Part shown: in pieces, positions 59,471 through 64,000 of the stretch
Layout of the letters: each line of letters begins with the position of its first letter
How positions within the stretch are numbered: the first letter of the stretch is position 1
Source of the DNA: Desulfobacteraceae bacterium UBA2174
Lineage (GTDB): Bacteria; Desulfobacterota; Desulfobacteria; Desulfobacterales; UBA2174
Assembly: GCA_002327445.1 (NCBI GenBank)
Contig: DCWA01000034.1
Coordinates: 1 to 64,000 of the forward strand
Direction: 5' to 3'
DNA length: 64,000 bases
Position numbers and translations under genes: made by a program
Notes under the pieces: model-generated
Told to the model about the DNA's origin: nothing
Database searches by the model: none
Seen by the model: the letters and a program-made list of their open reading frames with translations, nothing else

Positions 59471-59749
59471 CTATGCCGCCCTTCTGATTTCCACTTCGAG
59501 GAAAATTCCGGCTCTGGCCAGCATGTTGACCAGCATGTCAATCTTGAAGCGTTCGATCTTGCCTCTGATCAAGTCGCTGATTCGAGGTTGGGATACCCCG
59601 AAGAGTTCGGCTGCGGCTGTCTGGGTCAACCCCCTGGCCTTGATGGTATCTCGCAGCAGGGCCATCATCTGGGCGCGCAACCGCAAATTTTCAGCTACGG
59701 CCGGATCGTCTTCTATGGCCTTGAAAATGTCTTCATGCAGGGTTTTCAT
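59471..59749 (-). CDS. XRE/HigA-like antitoxin
   Basis: This 92-residue protein has a helix-turn-helix of the HTH_37/HigA kind (GLTQTAAAELFGVSQPRISDLIRGKIERFKIDMLVNMLARAGI). It overlaps the upstream toxin gene by 4 bp (ATGA) and would neutralise it and repress the pair. It is the second toxin-antitoxin pair of the island. Confidence 0.88.
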   Translation of the reverse strand: MKTLHEDIFKAIEDDPAVAENLRLRAQMMALLRDTIKARGLTQTAAAELFGVSQPRISDLIRGKIERFKIDMLVNMLARAGIFLEVEIRRAA

Positions 59750-60075
59750 GGTGCCCCCCTTTCCTTGAGCATCGCCGCATAGCGACGCTTGATGGTCTCT
59801 ATGTTTCGCTTTGCGGTCGTCTGGCCCTTTTTCTGAAAGGCATGGATCACATAAACGGCCTCCGGCATTCCGGCCACATAGACCACCCGAAACTCGCCGC
59901 CTTCATGGATCCGGATTTCCATCACCCCCGGGCCGACACCGACCAGCGGCTTCCAGTCGTCGGGGTCCACGCCGCTTTGCAGGTTGAAGATCTGAAACCC
60001 GGCCTCGCGCCGGGGAGCATCCGGGAACGCCTTCAGTTCGCTCAGCGCCCTGCCGATAAACGCCACTGGTTTCAT
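59746..60075 (-). CDS. HigB/Gp49-like toxin
   Basis: This 109-residue protein (MKPVAFIGRALSELKAFPDA at the start) is a RelE-superfamily toxin of the phage Gp49 type. GVGPGVMEIRIHEGGEFRVVYVAGMPEAVYVIHAFQKKGQTTAKRNIETIKRRY is the diagnostic core. ATG at 60075 gives the normal length. The frame is open far upstream, through the frameshifted integrase, but that part is not this gene. It pairs with the following XRE antitoxin. Confidence 0.88.
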   Translation of the reverse strand: MKPVAFIGRALSELKAFPDAPRREAGFQIFNLQSGVDPDDWKPLVGVGPGVMEIRIHEGGEFRVVYVAGMPEAVYVIHAFQKKGQTTAKRNIETIKRRYAAMLKERGAP

Positions 60076-60119
60076 CGTCAATATATCCAATTTTATATAA
60101 TTGGGCAAGTGGGGGGCTG

Positions 60120-60894
60120 TCACTTCACTACCCGAAGTTTCCCCAGGTCGGCATTTTCGTCCGGTTGCGCGATGCCGGCCTGCTCCAGAATCCACCCCTC
60201 GATCTTGGTGTGCCACAGTCGCAGCAGGTCCAGCGGGCGCCGCCGGTAGTGTTTTTCGGCCAAAGCCGATGGCTTGTGGCCCATGATTTGGGCAACGACG
60301 CCAGTCGGGGCTTCGATCCATTCCGATAGGGTGCCGAAGGATCGGCGCAGTCCGTGGATGGTCAGCCCCCCCTATGCCCGCGGCCTCGCAGGCCCGGTTG
60401 TGCGCCCGGCGGGGTTCCGTGATGTAGCCAAGGCGGGCATTCTTTCGGGGACTCGAAAAGACGTATGCATTTCGCCGGGGCAGGGGATAAAGCAGGGCAG
60501 CCAGGTAGGGCGGAAGCGGGATCGTGCGTTCGCCATCCACCTTGTCATGGATGGTCAACGATTTCCACTGGAAGTCGACATCATCCCATTTCAGGGGCGC
60601 CAACTCGTTGCGCCGTGAGCCTGTGAGCAGCAGCCTTTGAAGGTAGGCGCTGATAACCGGGTCCAGTTTCCGCACCTCGACAAACCACGGCTTCAGCATT
60701 TCTTTTTGCAGGCAATCGTCCTTGGCCTTCTTTGGTGGCAGCACGTCCCGCTTGATGCGTCGTCCGCAGGAGCCAGGGTCGACCATGTCTTTAAAGTCCG
60801 GATGCTCGGACGCCCAATTCAGAAATGCTTTCAGGACGCCGAAGGCATAGCGGGCTTGCGTCGGCCGGGTGGCAGCTTCGGTTTTCACACACAT
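60120..60894 (-). pseudogene. Tyrosine-recombinase integrase, 5'-truncated and frameshifted
   Basis: The core-binding and catalytic parts of a P4/DUF4102-type integrase are recognisable: LLTGSRRNELAPLKW (first catalytic Arg), then after a frame change LTIHGLRRSFGTL, MGHKPSALAEKHYRRRP (His and nucleophile Tyr). The change occurs at a run of seven C (60366-60372; G on the coding strand), where one base too many shifts the frame. The N-terminal 150 or so residues are missing because the gene runs into the right-hand repeat at 60892. It is probably non-functional as it stands. Confidence 0.85.
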
Positions 60895-60977
60895 AACCCG
60901 AAGGTCAGAGGTTCGAATCCTCTCCCCGCTACCAAAACAAAATCAAGGGGTTACGGGAAATTCCGTAGCCCCTTTTT
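60892..60977 (+). repeat. attR: right direct repeat of the island
   Basis: This is the 86-bp copy of the tRNA-fMet 3' half (from the anticodon C) plus its terminator, one mismatch from 42230-42315. It abuts the truncated integrase. It carries no tRNA 5' half, so it is not a functional tRNA gene. Confidence 0.92.
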
Positions 60978-61186
60978 TTGTTTCCAAAATTTTATTTCCA
61001 ACCGAAGCGCCCGATAGCAGGGAAAATCACCGCAGATTCGCTGGTTTCCCTGCTGGCTCATGGAGAGCCTGTTTTTAGGTTCGAAGGCCACGAAGGCCGC
61101 GGACATCCACGGTTCCGGCCAGGCCGACTGAGGTGTGGGATTTGCCGATGGAAGCTCACTCCGATCTTGCCTTCGATACCGTTTTG

Positions 61187-61284
61187 TTGTGCCAAAAATT
61201 GAACGGTACATCAGTCTGTTGCATCCCCCGGCCGGTGCCGGGACGAGCGCCTCTCAGCGCCGGCGCCCGCAAATTTTGGCACAA
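61187..61284. repeat. 15-bp imperfect inverted repeat, 98-bp element
   Basis: TTGTGCCAAAAATTG (61187-61201) and CAAATTTTGGCACAA (61270-61284) are inverted copies with one mismatch around a GC-rich core. It lies in the 390 bp between attR and the amine oxidase, where I see no gene. Confidence 0.6.
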
Positions 61285-61367
61285 TTGGGTTGATTTTACC
61301 GCCGTACAGTGCTTTTGAACGGGGGCTGGTGCCGGAGGGACCGGAAACGAGCGCGGAAGAGGGAAGG

Positions 61368-62456
61368 ATGCAGCCGGAAACCGTGGACACGATCATTATC
61401 GGGGGTGGCCTCAGCGGGATGTACGCCGCCTTTTTGCTGGCGCCGACGAATCGATCGCTGGTCTTGCTCGAAGCCCGGTCCCGTGTGGGAGGGCGGATTC
61501 TGTGCCCGGAGCATCAGGGATTCTTTGCCGACCTTGGGCCGTCCTGGTATTGGCCCATGATCAACCCGAGGGTCAACGCGCTGATCCGGGCGCTTCACCT
61601 GAAAGGATATCCCCAGTTTGAAACCGGCCTCGGGCGATTCCAGGCCAAGGACGGCCATGCGGAAACCATTGCCGGGTATCCGATGGAGCCGCCGGGATGG
61701 CGGCTTGCCGGTGGCATGATCTCGCTGGTCAATGGCCTTCGCGAAAGAATTCCCGAAGCCGTCATCCGGCTGAATCATCCAGTTTGCGAGATCCAACGGC
61801 TCGACGATGGGGTTGGCGTCACCGTGGGGCGTTTCGACCAGGAACCCCGGTGCCGGCTGAAGGCGTCCCGGGTCATTCTCGCATTGCCGCCCCGGCTGGC
61901 GGCCCGCTCGATCCTGTTCACCCCGGATCTGCCCTACGATTTGGCCCAGGCCATGTTGAGAGCGAGCACCTGGATGGCCGGGCATGCCAAATTCTTCGCC
62001 CTGTACGATCAGGCCGATTGGCGCCGGTTCGGTCTTTCCGGCCAGGGGTTCAGCCTCTGCGGCCCCCTCGGGGAGATTCATGACGGATCCAGCGATACCC
62101 ACCGGCCCTATGGGCTCACCGGATTCGTCGGCATCCCGGCGTTGCGGCGCAACAACGGCGACGGCATGATACGGGCCATCCTCACCCAGCTTTCCCTTCT
62201 GTACGGCCCTGGGGCGGCGCAGCCCCTGAACGTCTATTATCAGGATTGGGCCAGGGAAGAATTCACCGCCACGGAATATGACAAGCGGGCGGCCCACCAT
62301 CATCCGGAGTTTCTGCCGCCTTCCGGCGCGACGAGCTTCTGGAATGGCGCGGTTCACTTTGCCGGCACGGAAACCGCCGACGAGTTGGGCGGCTACCTCG
62401 AAGGGGCACTGTCCAGCGCGGAACGGGCGGCTTCGGCGGTCTGCCCATTCGGGTAG
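61368..62456 (+). CDS. FAD-dependent amine oxidase family protein
   Basis: This 362-residue flavoprotein has the N-terminal FAD fold TIIIGGGLSGMYAAFLL, then LLEARSRVGGRI. It has the C-terminal FAD-contact segment VHFAGTETADELGGYLEGALSSAERAA, as in flavin monoamine oxidases and protoporphyrinogen-oxidase relatives. At 362 residues it is shorter than most monoamine oxidases (about 450). GGGAAGG precedes the ATG at 61368. It stands as a single gene just outside the island. The substrate is unknown. Confidence 0.87.
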   Translation: MQPETVDTIIIGGGLSGMYAAFLLAPTNRSLVLLEARSRVGGRILCPEHQGFFADLGPSWYWPMINPRVNALIRALHLKGYPQFETGLGRFQAKDGHAETIAGYPMEPPGWRLAGGMISLVNGLRERIPEAVIRLNHPVCEIQRLDDGVGVTVGRFDQEPRCRLKASRVILALPPRLAARSILFTPDLPYDLAQAMLRASTWMAGHAKFFALYDQADWRRFGLSGQGFSLCGPLGEIHDGSSDTHRPYGLTGFVGIPALRRNNGDGMIRAILTQLSLLYGPGAAQPLNVYYQDWAREEFTATEYDKRAAHHHPEFLPPSGATSFWNGAVHFAGTETADELGGYLEGALSSAERAASAVCPFG

Positions 62457-62620
62457 ATCCTTTTCCCCCTTTTCGCCCCGGAACGCCTCCCGGCCTCTCC
62501 AATCGGATCGCGTTGATTTGCAATCCGAAGGCGCTGTCGGTAAGCTGGAATTGCGCCTCTCGGCGGGGGCCGGGCGCCGGGGCCTCAACCACCCGAACGA
62601 AGGGAAAAAGAGGAGGAGGG

Positions 62621-63316
62621 ATGAGAGAATCGGTCTCTACCGCGGCCGTCGCCGGCCGAATTCATGTCATCCACGGCGTTTCCGTCATGCTCGATGGCGA
62701 TCTGGCCCCGTTGTACGAGGTGCCGCTGGAGGTTCTCAGACAGGCGGTCAGAGGCGCCGCCGAGCGATTCCCATCGGACTTCATGTTCGAACTCACCGCC
62801 GAGGAGGTTGAAGCCCTGAAATCCCAAACTGCCACATCGCGCCGGAACAGCCCGCCGCCCCCGGTCATGGCTTTCACCGCGCCCGGGGTGGCCATGCTGT
62901 CGGTCGTGATGGGGGGCCGGCGCGCCATCGGCGCCAGCATCCGGATCATGCGGGCGTTCACTCGGCTGTGCGGGAAGGCCGAATTCCTTGGGGACAGGGT
63001 TGATCGGCAAGCGGAAGCGATATTCACCGTTTTGCGCCGACTTGCGGGGACCACGGGATCGATGCCCCCGAATGCCGCCCCCACCGAAGCGGAAAAGCCG
63101 GCCGAGGCGGCATTCACCCCGGCGGCGCGGCGCCGCTGGGAGCAGCTCACCCCGGGCCTTCAGGCCATGCTGCTGGCCAACGTCTGGTGCGCCAACTGCC
63201 GGTCGGTCATCCAAATGGAACCCACCTCCGGTCGGGTCGAAAAAGGGCAGCTCGTGCTGCGCGGTATCTGCGGCGCCTGCGGCAATCCGGTGGCCCGGGT
63301 GATCGAACGCGCGTGA
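62621..63316 (+). CDS. ORF6N-domain protein with C-terminal zinc ribbon
   Basis: This 231-residue protein starts with an ORF6N (KilA-N-related) DNA-binding domain: IHVIHGVSVMLDGDLAPLYEV, RFPSDFMFELTAEEVEALKSQ, VMAFTAPGVAMLSVVMGGRRAIGASIRIMRAF. The last 60 residues carry WCANCRSV...GICGACGNP, a zinc-ribbon pair. ORF6N is usual in phage and mobile-element proteins. The extra ribbon is less common. AGGAGGAGGG precedes the ATG. Its place next to the island may reflect another mobile remnant. Confidence 0.85.
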   Translation: MRESVSTAAVAGRIHVIHGVSVMLDGDLAPLYEVPLEVLRQAVRGAAERFPSDFMFELTAEEVEALKSQTATSRRNSPPPPVMAFTAPGVAMLSVVMGGRRAIGASIRIMRAFTRLCGKAEFLGDRVDRQAEAIFTVLRRLAGTTGSMPPNAAPTEAEKPAEAAFTPAARRRWEQLTPGLQAMLLANVWCANCRSVIQMEPTSGRVEKGQLVLRGICGACGNPVARVIERA

Positions 63317-63411
63317 AAAGCTGTGGGGGTGTCCATTCCCCGAGACGGTGAGGTGGCGTTTTTCCGCGGTCGAACCGGCGCAGGACTCCGACAGGGTCCA
63401 AGGAGGGGAAT

Positions 63412-64000
63412 ATGCAAGAGATCGGGGAAAAAGGCGGTGCCACATTCCAGGGCATCAAGCTGCTTCTGTGTGAAAACCCGTTGCCGCCCATCGAGGAGGC
63501 GATTGCCGCCGCCCGGGAGGAGGTGGCACGGAGCAACTACTACACCGAGCCGTATTCCGAACCGTTGCGGCGGCTGCTTGCGGAACGGATCGGCGTGCCC
63601 GAACGGCTGATTCACATCAATGCGGGTTCCGAACTCATCCTGCGGCAGCTGTTCGACCGTTTTGGCGGGTGTGCGCACCTGCTGACACCGACCTACGTGC
63701 TCTTTCCCGAGATCGCCCGGCACTACACGGAGACCCGCCTGCCGCCGGAGAAGGATTTCGCCTTCGACCTGAGCCGACTGGTGATTCCGGAAGGCACCAC
63801 CATCGTGGTGATCGTCAACCCGAACAATCCCAACGGCGGAATCTTCGACATGGCCCCTCTGCCGGACCTGCTGCGGCGTCATCCGGGGACGCAATTTCTC
63901 GTGGATGAAGCCTTTATCGGGCTGGCCGGGCAGACGGTGGCCCATCTCGTCCCCGAATATCCAAACCTGATGGTGACCCGCACCCTGTCCAAGGCCCACA
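63412..64000 (+). CDS. HisC-like aminotransferase (partial, runs off the window)
   Basis: The first 196 codons of a PLP-dependent class I/II aminotransferase are present. NYYTEPYSEPLRRLLAERIG, INAGSELILRQLF, LTPTYVLFPEIAR, VIVNPNNPNGG and FLVDEAFIGLAG are the histidinol-phosphate aminotransferase-type motifs. The last residues TRTLSKAH contain the PLP lysine. AGGAGGGG precedes the ATG. HisC or a CobD-like relative is possible. The end lies beyond the window. Confidence 0.85.
   Translation, partial: MQEIGEKGGATFQGIKLLLCENPLPPIEEAIAAAREEVARSNYYTEPYSEPLRRLLAERIGVPERLIHINAGSELILRQLFDRFGGCAHLLTPTYVLFPEIARHYTETRLPPEKDFAFDLSRLVIPEGTTIVVIVNPNNPNGGIFDMAPLPDLLRRHPGTQFLVDEAFIGLAGQTVAHLVPEYPNLMVTRTLSKAH

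Noticed and set aside
59746..60894. One 382-residue protein joining integrase and toxin
   Set aside because: The continuous frame results from the integrase frameshift at 60366-60372; the two ends belong to different families and the toxin has its own start at 60075.
60892..60934. Second tRNA gene
   Set aside because: Only the 3' half of the tRNA from the anticodon onward is present; the D arm and 5' acceptor strand are missing.

Overview
The window looks like chromosome from an anaerobic, GC-rich member of the Desulfobacterota (sulfate-reducer lineage; inferred from gene content, not from a marker gene). The signs are a complete Rnf complex, a selenocysteine formate dehydrogenase, indolepyruvate:ferredoxin oxidoreductase, GTP-dependent PEP carboxykinase, a flavoredoxin-like protein, many small iron-sulfur proteins, and the short dispersed and tandem intergenic repeats common in that group. 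Three genes here read through an in-frame UGA as selenocysteine, or appear to: fdhA, rnfB and a small peroxiredoxin-like gene. No sel genes are in the window.

Layout. 0.1-12.5 kb: rnd, thrS, a VanZ-like gene, fdhA (Sec), then a leftward run (DUF6178-like, ampG, pckG, rdgB). 12.6-20.2 kb: iorAB, flavin reductase, a zinc-ribbon protein, an Fe-S/DUF3786-like protein, a eukaryote-type HisA, an HOGA-like aldolase and the leftward Prx-like gene with internal UGA. 20.5-29.8 kb: one compact operon behind a candidate sigma-54 promoter, made of a cytoplasmic molybdopterin oxidoreductase and its ferredoxin partner, then rnfC-D-G-E-A-B and a membrane-anchored NifU-like scaffold. RnfA carries an extra lipoprotein/Ig-like N-terminus, and RnfB has UGA in place of the first cluster-binding cysteine. 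29.8-42.2 kb: housekeeping genes (fliB-like, lipA, mltG, nagZ, tsaD, purM, alaC, hom, thrH, hldE, yggU) and an initiator tRNA.

42.23-60.98 kb: an 18.7-kb island inserted in the initiator tRNA gene, bounded by 86-bp direct repeats. It carries a defence cluster (SNF2-type helicase with DUF3883-like end, DUF1156-type methylase, DUF499-type ATPase with a HEPN-like N-terminus) resembling helicase-methylase-ATPase (Hma-type) systems. A DUF4062 protein sits between duplicated copies of the methylase 5' end, and an AAA ATPase/DUF4276 pair lies inside the cluster. Next come a toxin-antitoxin-SecB-like chaperone (TAC) module, a second HigBA-like pair, and an integrase that is both 5'-truncated at the right repeat and frameshifted. 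61-64 kb: core-like sequence resumes with an amine oxidase, an ORF6N protein and the start of a HisC-like aminotransferase.

How it fits together: the mid-window genes describe low-potential electron handling. Formate, 2-oxoacids and an unknown Mo/W substrate would feed ferredoxin, and Rnf would couple ferredoxin oxidation to NAD reduction and ion export. The island is a separate, horizontally acquired defence block.
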